A stretch of DNA of 51,652 nucleotides from Acanthamoeba lenticulata. Taxonomy: Eukaryota; Discosea; Longamoebia; Acanthamoebidae. The stretch's first letter is position 1. Every line of letters begins with the position of its first letter. This document shows, piece by piece, positions 33,430 through 44,011 of this stretch. The stretch spans positions 1 through 51,652 of the forward strand of contig NAVB01000641.1 in NCBI GenBank assembly GCA_002179805.1, written 5' to 3'. The notes beneath the pieces are model-generated. The model ran no database searches, had not been told where the DNA came from, and saw only the letters and a program-made list of their open reading frames with translations. The position numbers and the translations under genes were made by a program.

Positions 33430-34845
33430 ATGAGTGGACAAGAGGAGGAGGTGGCAGTGGGCATGGGGGACTTCATGGTTGAGCTCGTAGGGGTCATCTT
33501 TCAGTTCGTTGAGCCCCTGAGCCTGCCGGTCTGCCGGGCCGTTTGCCGCAAGTGGAGCCACGACGCCCTCCAGCACTTTCTTCTCATAGCTCCAGGCACG
33601 GGCCCCACCCGCGCCCACACGAGATGGAGCCCTTTGTCCGTTGGTTTTGCAGCCCAAGTGGCGCGCAAGGGCTGGCTGTCGGTGCTCAAGTGGGCGCGCG
33701 CCAACGGCTGCCCCTGGGACGAGCGGACATGCAGCGGCGCGGCCGAAGGCGGCCACCTGGCCGTGCTCAAGTGGGCACGTGCTAACGGCTGCCCGTGGGA
33801 CAAAGGCACCTGCGCCAGAGCGGCCGGAGGCGGCCACCTGGATGTGCTCCAGTGGGCACGCGCCAACGGCTGCCGGTGGGGCGAATCCACATGCGCCTAT
33901 GCGGCCAAGCGAGGTCACCTCGCCGTGCTCCAATGGGCCCGTGCAAACGGCTGCCCGTGGGATCAAGAGGCCAGCCGCAAGGCTGCGAGCGGCGGCCACT
34001 TAGACGTGCTCCAATGGCTGCACGCCAACGGCTGCCCGTGGAACTCGTGGACGGCCAGAGAGGCAGCCCGGAGAGGCCACTTGGACGTGCTCCAATGGTT
34101 GCACGTCAACGGCTTCACCTGGTGCAGTTGGCCCTGGCACGAGGCGGCCAGGGAGGGCCACCTGCACGTCCTGCAGTGGTTGCACGCCAACAACCTTCCT
34201 TCTGGACACTGGACCTGCGACAACGCAGTCCGGGCGGGTCGCTTCGAAGTGCTCCAATGGGCGCACGCGACGGGCCTTCCGTGGCGAAAGGACTTCGACA
34301 CATGCGAGTTGGCAGTCACTGCTGGCGACCTGGAGATGCTTCGGTATGTTCGTGCCCAAGGCAGCCCGTGGAACGCAGGGACCTGCCGCAAGGCGGCCGA
34401 GATGGGCCACCTGGAGATCCTCCAGTGGTTGCGTGCCAACGGCTGCCCGTGGAACGAGGAGACTTGCAACGTCGCGGCCGAGGAAGGCCACTTGGACGTG
34501 CTCCAATGGGCGCGTGCCAACGGCTGCCCGTGGGACGAGACCCAAGTGGGTATCATGGCGGCCGCGCGAGGCCACTTGGACGTGCTCCTCTGGTTGCGCG
34601 CCAACGGATGCCCGTGGGACGCGAGCCTGTGCTCGGCGGCGGCCGGAGGCGGTCACCTGGACGTGCTCCAGTCGTTGTACGCCAACGACTGCCCGTGGGA
34701 TCAGCGCACTTGCACCATGGCGGCCGCGCGAGGCCGCCTGGACATGCTCCAGTGGGCGCGCGCCAACGGATGCCCGTGGGACAAGGAGCGCTGCCTTAAA
34801 GTGGCTCCGATCAGGTTGAGGTCAGTGATCGCTGAGTTTGAATGA
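33430..34845 (+). CDS. F-box protein with 14 ankyrin-like WARANGCPW repeats
   Basis: A single uninterrupted exon of 471 codons, unlike nearly all neighbours. Residues about 12-48 form an F-box-like segment (DFMVELVGVIFQFVEP, then PVCRAVCRKWSHDAL). From about residue 78 to the end there are 14 repeats of 26-28 residues with consensus GHLDVLQWARANGCPWDxxTCxxAAxG. The DNA repeats are also similar to one another. These are divergent ankyrin-like repeats, a form abundant in Acanthamoeba and in giant viruses that infect it, such as pandoraviruses and mimiviruses. The F-box part should bind SKP1 of an SCF ubiquitin ligase, and the solenoid should select the target. The target is unknown. The lack of introns suggests a retrocopy, recent gene birth, or exchange with a virus; the direction cannot be told from this window. 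A basic tail (LRSVIAEFE) ends the protein. Confidence 0.9.
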   Translation: MSGQEEEVAVGMGDFMVELVGVIFQFVEPLSLPVCRAVCRKWSHDALQHFLLIAPGTGPTRAHTRWSPLSVGFAAQVARKGWLSVLKWARANGCPWDERTCSGAAEGGHLAVLKWARANGCPWDKGTCARAAGGGHLDVLQWARANGCRWGESTCAYAAKRGHLAVLQWARANGCPWDQEASRKAASGGHLDVLQWLHANGCPWNSWTAREAARRGHLDVLQWLHVNGFTWCSWPWHEAAREGHLHVLQWLHANNLPSGHWTCDNAVRAGRFEVLQWAHATGLPWRKDFDTCELAVTAGDLEMLRYVRAQGSPWNAGTCRKAAEMGHLEILQWLRANGCPWNEETCNVAAEEGHLDVLQWARANGCPWDETQVGIMAAARGHLDVLLWLRANGCPWDASLCSAAAGGGHLDVLQSLYANDCPWDQRTCTMAAARGRLDMLQWARANGCPWDKERCLKVAPIRLRSVIAEFE

Positions 34846-34924
34846 GCGCCAACCATGTTGGCTTTTTTTCTAATTTTTTTATTTTAAAAAAAACAACCGC
34901 AAAAAATAAACAAAAAAATGCGGG

Positions 34925-35612
34925 TCAGCCGGGCCATCTCTCGACTTGCTCGTGGAGGGCGCAGAGGAGGGCGTCCTGCGGCATGTCCCAATGCGGGAAG
35001 GTGTTGGGCTGATCCTGCAGCCACTCGAACGCCGACGCCACGCGGGCATGCGTGTTGCTCCCTGTGTTGTGCAGTCGAAATAAATAAATACAACAAAACA
35101 AAAACCAATAAGATCGCTTTGAGGATCGCAAGTGAACGAAAGGGCGGAGAGGGAGCTGTGCCGAAGGGGGTGAGGGCGGGTTGGTCGAGGTAGTGAGCCT
35201 GGACGGCGAACACCACGAGGCCACCGAAAAAGCTGCACATTCGGCTGTTTGGCAAGTGCTCCTCGATCTGTGTGTGTGGTTTGTTGTGTGTGTTGTGGTC
35301 AACACCACCCTGGTTGACCAACAACATGTCAGCGCAGAGCAGCCGGGTCGTGTTACGTGTAAACGGTCGAGCTCGGCGGCCAAGCTGGCGGACGGGTTGA
35401 TGAGGTGCAAGCTGATCGACATCGAGTCCCACTGCTGGGCCTTGGCCTCGCCCAGCATGCCGTGCAGCTCCCGGTAGACGTGCTCCTGGTAGTCCTTGTC
35501 CTCCTCAAAGCCCGCGCAGTCGATGACGTAGGCGATGACCGGCGGGGGCGAGGCCTGCAGCCCTCGGAACAGCCGCGCCCCGTTGTCGCCGTACCAGTTT
35601 CTGGCCAATAAA
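34925..35612 (-). CDS. Uncharacterised GC-rich exons, possibly the 3' end of the gene to the right
   Basis: On the minus strand, exon 35612 to about 35370 reads NWYGDNGARLFRGLQASPPP, then VIAYVIDCAGFEEDKDYQEH and LHGMLGEAKAQQWDSMSISL. Another possible exon near 35240-35170 reads MCSFFGGLVVFAVQAHYLDQ. The last, from about 35062, reads SNTHARVASAFEWLQDQPNT and ends in HEQVERWPG at 34925. Splice sites look usable (for example CACAACACAG at about 35063). I do not recognise the product. The upstream acceptor at about 35612 joins, at least formally, to the AT-rich glycosyltransferase exons. The abrupt change of base composition exactly there makes it doubtful that they are one gene. Confidence 0.4.
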
Positions 35613-36660
35613 ATATTAACAAAAAAACCATCATGTATATTAGGACTAATGATCACCATTGTTGCATGGGTAGTTCTCAACTCATCCCACACAGTTAACA
35701 GTTTTTGTGTGGGCTTAAGGTAAACAAATCCCATGCACACACCATTGTTGGCTCCAACACCTGCACTTTATGAGATAAGGTCTGTTTGTATATAGGAATT
35801 AGGGACAATGGCTACCATCATTTTGTGCATGAACATCAGCTTCATCTTGGCCATCAATAAAGTTGAAAGGGTTGGTATTCCACACCTAAGAAAAATTATA
35901 ATTAATATATCATCATTTCAGTTACTGGAAAGTATACTTGGTCAACATCAAATAAAAGCACACTGTAGTTTTGCATAAGCAAATGTTTGATATACAAGAT
36001 TCTGGTAAAATTTGTTTTAGAAAAATTAATTTTAATGCAAAATACAAAGTTGGATACCGAATATGCATTAATGCTTGATAGTCATAAGTGCCATAGTTGA
36101 AAAATTTGTTTTGCCCAATGTTATAACTTGCTGTCAATATTGTAGGTTCCTAATTCAGCAACAAATTTTGTTTAATCTAATATTATTACAAAAGCAAAAA
36201 ATATATGGTTTATTTATATAATTCTATATATATACATTACATACCTGAGCTGCTTTCAAAATATCAAAAGTGGCTTCATCACTTGCCAAAATGATATAAT
36301 TGGTAAAATTGAACCTTTTAATAGAACAAAGCCAATTAAATACAAACTCTTGCATTCCTTTATTGACCTATCCATAAATATTGATATACAATTAATAATA
36401 TTGTAATTAACTTAATAAGAATCAATATATACATACAAAAGTAATAGCAATAGATTGTTGTGGACCATAGCTATGTAGTTGGGCTTTTTCATCAAATGCT
36501 TTTGTTTCTTTTTTTTGGAAAACAAATTTTTAATAATTATTTGTAAAATACTTATTATATAATACCTTGGATATAATCAGTGAAAATTGTTTTGTTTGAA
36601 TTGAGTAAATCCAACATAATTGGTGTTGGGGAAAATGCTTAAAAAACAGAAAAAGTTAAA
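35613..36660 (-). CDS. Nucleotide-diphospho-sugar transferase (GT77-like), in AT-rich DNA
   Basis: Short minus-strand exons can be read in strongly AT-rich sequence. In order: about 36640-36568 (FSPTPIMLDLLNSNKTIFTD); about 36515-36437 (ETKAFDEKAQLHSYGPQQSI); about 36370-36246 (NKGMQEFVFNWLCSIKRFNF, then NYIILASDEATFDILKAAQ, donor GTATGT); about 36135-36062 (SYNIGQNKFFNYGTYDYQAL); about 36000-35930 (TRILYIKHLLMQNYSVLLFD, then VDQVYF); about 35880-35820 (NTNPFNFIDGQDEADVHAQND); about 35757-35665 (GVGANNGVCMGFVYLKPTQK, LLTVWDEL). This is the order of the PF03407-type transferases: an ASDE-like strand, a helix, the DxD in LLFDVDQVYF that holds the metal and sugar nucleotide, and NNG...GFVYLKPT. 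Such enzymes act in the Golgi on glycoproteins or polysaccharides. The end of the domain after WDEL is not found, so the copy may be truncated or misjoined. Exon borders are approximate. Confidence 0.65.
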
Positions 36661-37080
36661 TATATATAAATATATAGTATATATATAAGATAATATACTT
36701 GGTGTTGGAGTAATATAAGACTTTACATGTCTCCCATTGTAAATCCCCATATCATAAAAGCATATGCCTTGAGAATAAGTTGCAAACTATAATCAAATAA
36801 GTTAATTACCACAAAGTAATGCAAAAAATAACATACATTATTTAAAGTGCGCTTGGCAGCAAACCATCCCAAATTACTAACTGAACTTACAATAAAATCA
36901 CATTCACCTAATAGCCACACTTCCACAATAATAGTTATATAGCTAATTCAATGTTAGAGGTTAAAAAAAATCTAATACAAACAACAAAACAAGGTGGGTA
37001 CTTTTCAATGCCAGCATGAATGTTGGCAATGTGAACTATTGGAAGGTTTACACTCATTGCATTTCCTTGGAGCTCTGTTA
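35615..37080. other. AT-rich island with abrupt left edge
   Basis: Base composition changes from GC-rich to strongly AT-rich at about 35612 and returns gradually to mixed composition after about 37080. Introns and exons alike are AT-rich, with A/T-ending codons, unlike the rest of the window. The island holds most of the GT77-like gene and the last exons of the fucosyltransferase-like gene. Confidence 0.8.
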
Positions 37081-38565
37081 AAAGGCTGTTCTTAATTTGT
37101 ACTGAATCAGACACAACCAACACCTGCCAAGCCTCTTCGCTTTCGGGTGGTTTTTGACCCCTGTTTGGCTCAACTTGTGTAATGTAAGCATTTGCCATTG
37201 GTTACACTGGGCCACAACCATACCAGGTGATAGCCTGACTTTTTCGTTCTTGTAGAGGAGGTCGCGGGCACAGCTAAAAAAAAAGGGCACATCTTGCGGG
37301 CGGTTGCGAACTGGATCTTCCCAGCCTATCTTGGCACCACCCATACGCAACTGCACACCAAGTGTGAAACCTCCACGGTGCATGCGGTCGGTGTACGCGT
37401 TCACTATTGCACGCAGAGGTGCCACTGGGCGAAAGAGGAAGTTGACAAAGCAGCCAAAAAGCTGAGACGTCCATGTCCGCATCTGGTAGCACTGTTAAAA
37501 CAAGAACCAAAGTCGTGGGGAAGAAGCAGTATACATACAGACATTCTATCTTTGAGCGATGTAGGGTCCACACCAAAATGCTGTATGATTTTGTCGTGGT
37601 AGCGCGTATTGATTGCGATTGAGTCTACCAACCAGTAATTGCTGCGCCAGAAAACTACTTCCTTGCTCTCAAACATGGTTTCTTCAATGTCGATCATATC
37701 AAAGGGGATATCCTTATATGTTGGAATAACCTGCAGCACAACACCACCTTGGTTGAACTTAAACCAATAAAGCTGATAGCAACGATGGTGTGACGCACTT
37801 TCCCAAATGTTTCAAGGTAGGTAGAATTCATATCCGCAAGCAGTGGGGCTGTCTTGGAGAAGCGCCAGTCAATGTTAAGTGGCTCCAGCAACCTGTCTAA
37901 CGAGAACCGCCGCAACTTTTGAGGGCTCGTGGTGTTGTTTCCCTCACGCCTAAGCTGGGTCATCATCTCTATGAATGTCTGTTGAACGAAGGTGTCTTCT
38001 CTGCTTCGTATTGGAGGTCTTCGTCCGTTGGTCCAGGGAGCTCCCAGTCAATAAGGAATACACGATCGGTGATTATGGAGAAGAACAAGGCATTCATCAC
38101 ACCAAACATGCGGTCGCCCCATCCGCCGCAGGACATGTTGCGGGAGCAGCGGTAGATGAGGTACCTCTCCGGTATCTCCACCGGTTTCGGCTCCTCATTG
38201 CCACCACCCTCGTGAATACCGCTGGAGTACAGTGCTGAAGAACGCTCAAGATGCGTTGGCCCTCTGCGCCGCAACTCCTCCTTTTGATGTCGGAGGGTTA
38301 GCATCCGCCGGTGGAACGCTGAGTAGGTGCGCTGCCACGAGTTTTGACCCCAACCGCAGATGGACAGCACACGCTGGCGTATGTGTGGTGAATCTGCTCC
38401 GATGACGTAGCCGTACTGAACTTCCTCGTCGGTTGGTGGTGGCCTTTCCCAGTCGTATACTTTGTGTTGTTGTTGTGGTAGAGCAGGTGCGGTCAACCCA
38501 TGCCACTGGCAAATCACGAGGATGGCACCTACGCCACAGACGTACAAGAGCCACCTCTTCATCAT
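36723..38565 (-). CDS. Type II membrane glycosyltransferase, fucosyltransferase-like
   Basis: ATG at 38565 gives MMKRWLLYVCGVGAILVICQ, a short basic end and a signal anchor typical of Golgi type II transferases. A stem follows (PPPTDEEVQYGYVIGADSPH). The catalytic part starts with YLIYRCSRNMSCGGWGDRMF and IITDRVFLIDWELPGP, the nucleotide-binding opening seen in several fucosyltransferase families (GGWGDR...TxRVFLIDW). Next exons read IDWRFSKTAPLLADM, EETMFESKEVVFWRSNYWL, TDRMHRGGFTLGVQLRMGGA, then EAWQVLVVSDSVQIKNSLL, IVHIANIHAGIEK, ECDFIVSSVSNLGWFAAKR and LQLILKAYAFMIWGFTMGD with TAA at 36723. VQLRMGG sits where the donor-binding Arg motif is expected, and DFIVSSVSNLGW matches the late conserved block. 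The exact sugar is not certain. The last exons lie in AT-rich DNA while the first ones are of mixed composition. About eight exons. Confidence 0.7.
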
Positions 38566-38729
38566 CCCTACTGCTGAACCGACAACAATGTTTTTGTCCC
38601 AAATTGGTTTAGGAGAGAAAGGTCACTTTTCATCCTGCTATATTTCCTTTTAAAGCAGAGAAGTGGAGTTCCAACTTTCGTCCGTTCACAGTTTCTCACC
38701 CATCCCTTTATTTCTTTTTGCCACACAAC

Positions 38730-39994
38730 TTACTCGCCCTTCCTGCCAAGGAATGTGGACATGAACGCCGATGCAAGCGTCGATTGGTCAATGGACGCTG
38801 ACGGCAACCATTGACGCCCATCCTCTGCCTCATCCTCGTCCCCTACGCCAGGATGTGGCTGGTCCAGACGACCATGTTGCTGTTGATGCTGCTGATGGTG
38901 GCGGTTGTGTGGATCAGAGGCACTGTCAAGCTCCCAGGAATCGGCCGGCTGCACGATATGGTTGTGGTGGCGGCGGTGATTGTCGTAGCTACTCCCGGCG
39001 TCGGCGTCGAGCAGGCGGGGCGCACTTCCCTCGTCCACGCAGGTCAGGTACATCTCCCGACACTCGTAGGGATTACGGTTAAGCGCGCCTTCAGCCCGAG
39101 AGAGAGAAGAGAAGAGAGAGAGAGAGAGAGAGGGACAAGAGAGTCAATCAGTCAGTCAGGCGGCAAGGAAGAGGAGGAAACGGTACGCCCGATGCTCAGC
39201 CACTCAAAGCCATGACGCTCCACGCACTCAATGAACTGATCGCATACGACGACGACAACAACAACGAGGGCTTCGGTCATGGAGCGGGTCAAAGGCAAGG
39301 ATAAAAGGAGAGGAAGGGGACCTCGCGTTTGCTGGGCCAGGGTGTCGGCATCGCCCGGCTTGAGGCAAACTCGCTTGTGTGTGAGGCGTCGAAGGAGGAT
39401 GTCGGCGAAGACGATGACGATGACAAGGAAGGCGCCTCTGTCGCCACTGTCGACGGTTTCTCAAGGGTGTAACGAGTGGCGTAGGTGAAGAGCGGAGCCT
39501 GCTGCGAAGGCGACGACGACAAGGCGAACGTTGACAACGTGGACACCTCTCGTGTAGTGGCTGTCGGCGCTGATGAGGACGACGTGGACGTCGCTGGTAG
39601 CGAGGCCGCCGACGAGATAGAGGGTCGGCGAGAGGAGGGCTTTCGCTGTTCGAGCAGCTGTTGGTGAAGCTGCTGTTGGTACAGGTGCAGGAAACGGATA
39701 ATGCACTGGTCGGGCGTCGTGTTCAACTTGCGAGCAACCACGTCCCCTGAGTGTTTGTACCGTAAAATGTTAAACGGCTAAAAGAATGAGTGGAAGAACA
39801 GACTATGCGCAGAAGGTACATTGCACAGAATTGTGTGGGTAGAGGGAGGCACAGCTCCACAATCTGCGGTCAAGCTCATCGTTCCAGACGATGCAGGACC
39901 TGTCCGCGTCTGGTATGGTGCTAGCTGCAGCGCTGCCCAGGTTGGGAGTTGGTCGGGGAAAGGGCACAAACACAATCACTTGCGGTTGATCCAT
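38730..39994 (-). CDS. SANT/Myb-domain protein with two repeats
   Basis: ATG 39994 gives MDQPQVIVFVPFPRPTPN. The first SANT/Myb repeat is split by an intron: VWNDELDRRLWSCASLYPHN, then DVVARKLNTTPDQCIIRFLH. A Gln/Ser/Thr-rich linker follows (39690-39290). The second repeat is DQFIECVERHGFEWLSIGR, joined over the intron of about 39185-39095 (donor GTACCG, which holds an AG-rich tract) to ALNRNPYECREMYLTCVDEG. The pattern of an early acidic-aromatic helix, W at the second helix, and a third helix with ECRExY is that of SANT domains. The tail is His/Gln-rich (NRHHQQHQQQHGRLDQPH) and ends in FLGRKGE, stop at 38730. SANT domains bind DNA or histone tails in regulators and chromatin complexes. I cannot assign a named family. 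The start lies 203 bp from the divergent kinesin gene. Confidence 0.65.
39098..39132. repeat. GA microsatellite in an intron
   Basis: An imperfect GA run inside the intron that splits the second SANT repeat of the minus-strand gene. Confidence 0.75.
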
Positions 39995-40197
39995 CTTGAT
40001 AGTTTGTTTATGTGGCTTTGCCTGCGTGATTTTATTTTTTTCGCCATTTGTTTTCCGTGCATTCTTTTCATTCCTCTTAACGCGTTTCGTGTTTTGGCGC
40101 CAACAGACAAGGGTTGCGTTGTTGGCGGGGCTCCCGTTCAGTTAGCGATCAATTGATAGAGGGTGGACGTAAGTTCGGGTCTATACATTTGAGCGAG
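39995..40197. promoter_or_regulatory. Divergent promoter between SANT gene and KIF22
   Basis: 203 bases separate the two start codons. The stretch has T-rich runs (40028-40075) and no coding signal. It should hold both promoters and leaders. Confidence 0.4.
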
Positions 40198-43100
40198 ATG
40201 GCGGATCCTGCTCCCTCGAAGGTGAAGGTGGTCGTGCGCATTCGGCCCTTCGTGCCGAAAGAAGTCCACAAGCGCTGTGTTGTGGTCTCAGCAACTGAAA
40301 AATCATCCATTGAACTGCGCCAGAGTGCTCATGCCCCAGCACTGTGCTACGGGTACTTGCACCGTTGCAAATTAACAATTACACAATTTGTATGTTTGCC
40401 TCTCAAATTAACACTGTTCTTGCCAGATTTGATGGAGCGTACGACTCAGACTCACAGCAGGAAGAATTGTTCAAGAACGAGATCGAGCCCATGATTGGCT
40501 CTGTATTCAAAGGGATTCACACTACCATATTTGCCTATGGCATAACGGGCGCAGGTACCGTGCCGGAAGAGCCTCTGATTTTCGATGTAACTCATCCTTT
40601 GCATCTGCACGCGAAGGCAAAACGTTCACGATGCAGGGATCGGACGAGCAGCCCGGTCTCATCCCTCGTGTGGCGCGTAAGGTCGTGGAACTGGCTGCAC
40701 AGCGCACGTCCGCTGCCAGCAAGTGTTCGGTCACCGTTTCGTACCTGGAAATCTACAACGAGAAGGTGTTTGATCTGCTGCGCCCCAAGTCCAAGGACCT
40801 CCCCATTCGGGAGGACACCAACAAGAACATTATCATACCCGATCTCGCCCAGGTCTCTTCCTTCTTCTTGTTCTTATGAGGAAGGGTATGCAGTTACACC
40901 TGACACAAGGTTTGGAATATGATGCATACAGCTGCCCGTGCACACCTATGAGGACTTTGCCAACACCTATGCCGAAGGCTGCAAGAACCGGACTGTCGCC
41001 CCAACGAGCCTCAACGCCCACTCTAGCCGCAGCCACGCCGTCCTCATCTTGACGGTCAAATACAGAGACGGCAAGCGCAAGTACTTGGGCAAGCTGCACT
41101 TGATCGACTTGGCCGGCAGCGAGGACAACCGCCGGACTGACAATATTGGCATCCGCATGACCGAGAGCAGCAATATCAACAAGTCGCTGTTTGTCTTGGG
41201 CAAGGTGGTCAACGCGCTCAACGACGGCTCGGTACGGCACATTTTTTAAAAGATATGTTGTTTATTTTTTATATGTTTAACTGAGGACTGACGCACCGTG
41301 TCGGCTCTCTCTCGCGCAGACCCGCGTGCCGTACCGCGACAGCAAGCTCACGCGCCTGCTGCAGGACTCGCTCGGCGGGCGAAGCTATGGCGTCATGATC
41401 GCCAACATCTCGCCCTCGGTCAACCACTACCAGGACACCTTCAACACTCTCAACTTTGCCTCCAAGTCGCGCCAGATCATCAACAAACCCATCGTTAACA
41501 CCGTCGACGGTGCGTCCTTCTTTTCCACCACCCACACTTTTACTAACAATTAATTGTTAATTTTACACTATTATTAATATTAAAAATGGAAATATTGCTT
41601 GAATCTCCCCGCAGATGAAGCGTCGAGAAAGGCGCTGCTCGAGGAGTACTTGGAGCTGAAGAAGCGCATGCCGACGGCCGGCGGCAAGGAGAACCGCGCT
41701 CCGGCCAACGGCAGCCGCGCTCGCGGGGTCCGCAAGGGGGCGCGCACTTCTGCTGAGGGCGAAAACGGCGGCGGCCAGAAGATCGACCTGAACGACCTGG
41801 AGGCGTTCATTGCGCGCAAGACGCAGGAAGCGCTCGAGCAGCGGATCAAGGACATGTTCACCGGCGAAGAGGTCCTTAAGTCCAAGATGGAGAACGAGAA
41901 CTTCAAGCTCCTCAAGGACCTCGAGCGTCGCCTCTTTGAGACCAATCGGCGCTATATGGAGCAGGCCCTCCACGACGACGACGAGGACGCGGCCGATCTC
42001 CACGCCAACACCGTCCTCGACTCTGCCTCAGAGTCGGGCAGTGGCGATTCAAAGGTGCACCGTCGCCACCATCGTTTTTCTTCTTCGTGGTCGATCATCA
42101 TGGTCGTCCGTACCAACGTTGGTTCTTGGGGCGTGCGCGTGCACACAGGCGTTGCTATTAACCCCGTTCACGAAGGTGACGACGGGAGTCGACCTGGCCC
42201 GCAAGGCCAGGAAGTACGCCAAACGAGGCCAGTTTGATCGTGCCATCCGCTACTACAACCGGCGTACGTAGACCTCCTTTTCTCTCTCTCTTTTTTTTTA
42301 TGAATATGTTTTTTGTTTGTTTTTTGTTCTTGTTTTTTTTTTTTGATATTTTTTATCACTGCGCTTTAAATTGGTTGATGACGATCTTTATCGTCCACGG
42401 CAGTGATGAAGGTCATGCCGGAGAAGGAGCAGTCGATCAAGAAGAAAATCGCGAAGCTCGAAGAGCGCAAACGCACGGAAACCACTACTCCGGCTGGGGA
42501 CTCGCTTCATCACGGTACACTTCAGTGCCCCTTGTTGTTAGCCCACGACTTGGTCACTCTGCTCACTCTCTCGATTTTTTTTTTTTTTTTAATTTTTTGA
42601 AGGTCGGACAACCAAGACCACCGGTGACTCGACGCCCTTCCAGCCGTCGTCGTCAGCGTCATCCTCTGCGTCGGGCCTGGCGTCGCTCATGCAGTCTCTC
42701 AGCCTGTCCTCAGAAAAGAAGTCCAGCAAGTCCCACGCCGGCCCCAAGAAGCTGTCCTTTGACGAGTGCGGCGACGACGACCACGGCAGCAATATTAACG
42801 TTGTTGACGCCCGGGCCAGACAAGCCCCGTCCCGGGGCTCCTCAGATCAACGGCTGCGCCGCCAGCAGCAGACGCCAGCGCCGACCAAATCGTTGGCGTC
42901 CAGCGGCAGCAGGTCGGCGACCAAGTCATCCCAGAACAGGAGCTCAACCGCAACCTCGGCGAGCACGCGCACAGAGGCCAAGCCGGGCCGGACTGCGACC
43001 AGCATGGCCGGCCGGACCAAGACGGCCCGCACGGCCAACGGGAAGGAGATGCGACACAACAAAACCAACAAGACGGTGGAGGCTCGAGTCGAAGAGGTCG

Positions 43101-43793
43101 AGGCGGACGAGACCGAAAATGTGGACGAGGGCGTCCCAGAGGAGGAGGAGGATTGCGTGAAGGCTGAACATGATCACCAGCTGCTTGAGAGCGGCGAGGA
43201 CGAGGATGATGAAGACGTGGAAGAAGGAGAAGAAGAAGAAGAAGCGCCGAAGAAGCGGCACTCGCGACGGCCACGTACGGAAAGCAGTGAGGACGAGAGC
43301 GAGGACGAGGACGGGGAGGAAGAAGAGGAAGAGGATAGCGACTATGACGATCACGAACGACATGAGGTCCGGCGTCGCAAGGCTGCCGCCTCGCGAGTTG
43401 TGAGTGCGGAGAGTGACGACGAGGATGATGACGTCGGTGACGATCAACAGGACCGCGACTCAAACACCAAGAGCCGCGAAACCCTCGCCCCCCGGAACGA
43501 CGCCAAGCAGCGCGAGGAGGTGACCACCAACGCCTCTCCCTCCCCCTCATTCGCTCACACATGGAGCTTAACGACGCGTCTCTGCCTGTGGCGTGTGGCA
43601 GGAAGTGTTGGGCGTTGTGAACACCGGATCGATGAAGCAGTTGCAGCAGCAGCTGCACGGCATCGGTAAGAAGCGGGCTGAGGCGATCATCGAGAATCGA
43701 CCGTTTCGTCAGCTTGCCGACCTGAGGAAGATTGGGTTGGGTGACAAGCTCTTCGAATCCTTCATGAAGCGCAACGTGTGGGAGCCTGTGTGA
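40198..43793 (+). CDS. KIF22: Chromokinesin, kinesin-10 (KIF22/Kid) type
   Basis: ATG 40198 starts [20 protein letters not shown], a kinesin motor at the very N-terminus. The P-loop [17 protein letters not shown] is split by an intron near 40553-40618. [14 protein letters not shown], then switch [14 protein letters not shown] (about 41017), switch [14 protein letters not shown] (about 41100) and [19 protein letters not shown] follow, with [12 protein letters not shown] ending the motor. After a neck come a coiled region ([20 protein letters not shown]), two short exons ([37 protein letters not shown]) and a long disordered region, first Ser-rich, then very acidic (43090-43440). The last exon (about 43603-43793) is a helix-hairpin-helix: [41 protein letters not shown] motor with a C-terminal HhH DNA-binding unit is the mark of Kid, which moves chromosome arms along spindle microtubules. 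Motor residues needed for ATP use are all present. About nine exons. Confidence 0.93.
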
Positions 43794-44011
43794 TGACATC
43801 AAACATGTATAGTCTTTTCGCAACCTCTGTGCCTACATGGCCGTTCATCTCAAAGACCCGGTTCGCACGTGCAGCCAGGAAGGTGTTGGAGGCTTTTCCA
43901 CCAGCAAGCTCACACCAACTGGGACTAATAAGTGGCCACAGTTGTTCAGCTTGTCTCTGTCACAAAGTAGAAAAGCCAATCTTTTTCAAAATTAAATATC
44001 AAGAAAAGGAA
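43794..44011. other. Convergent intergenic region
   Basis: 218 bases between the KIF22 stop and the stop of the minus-strand secreted-protein gene. AT-rich near 43980-44010. It should hold both 3' UTRs; nothing else is seen. Confidence 0.4.

Noticed and set aside
33963..34656. Minus-strand repeat-rich frames
   Set aside because: Antisense to the F-box/ankyrin-like repeats; the repetition only mirrors the real gene.
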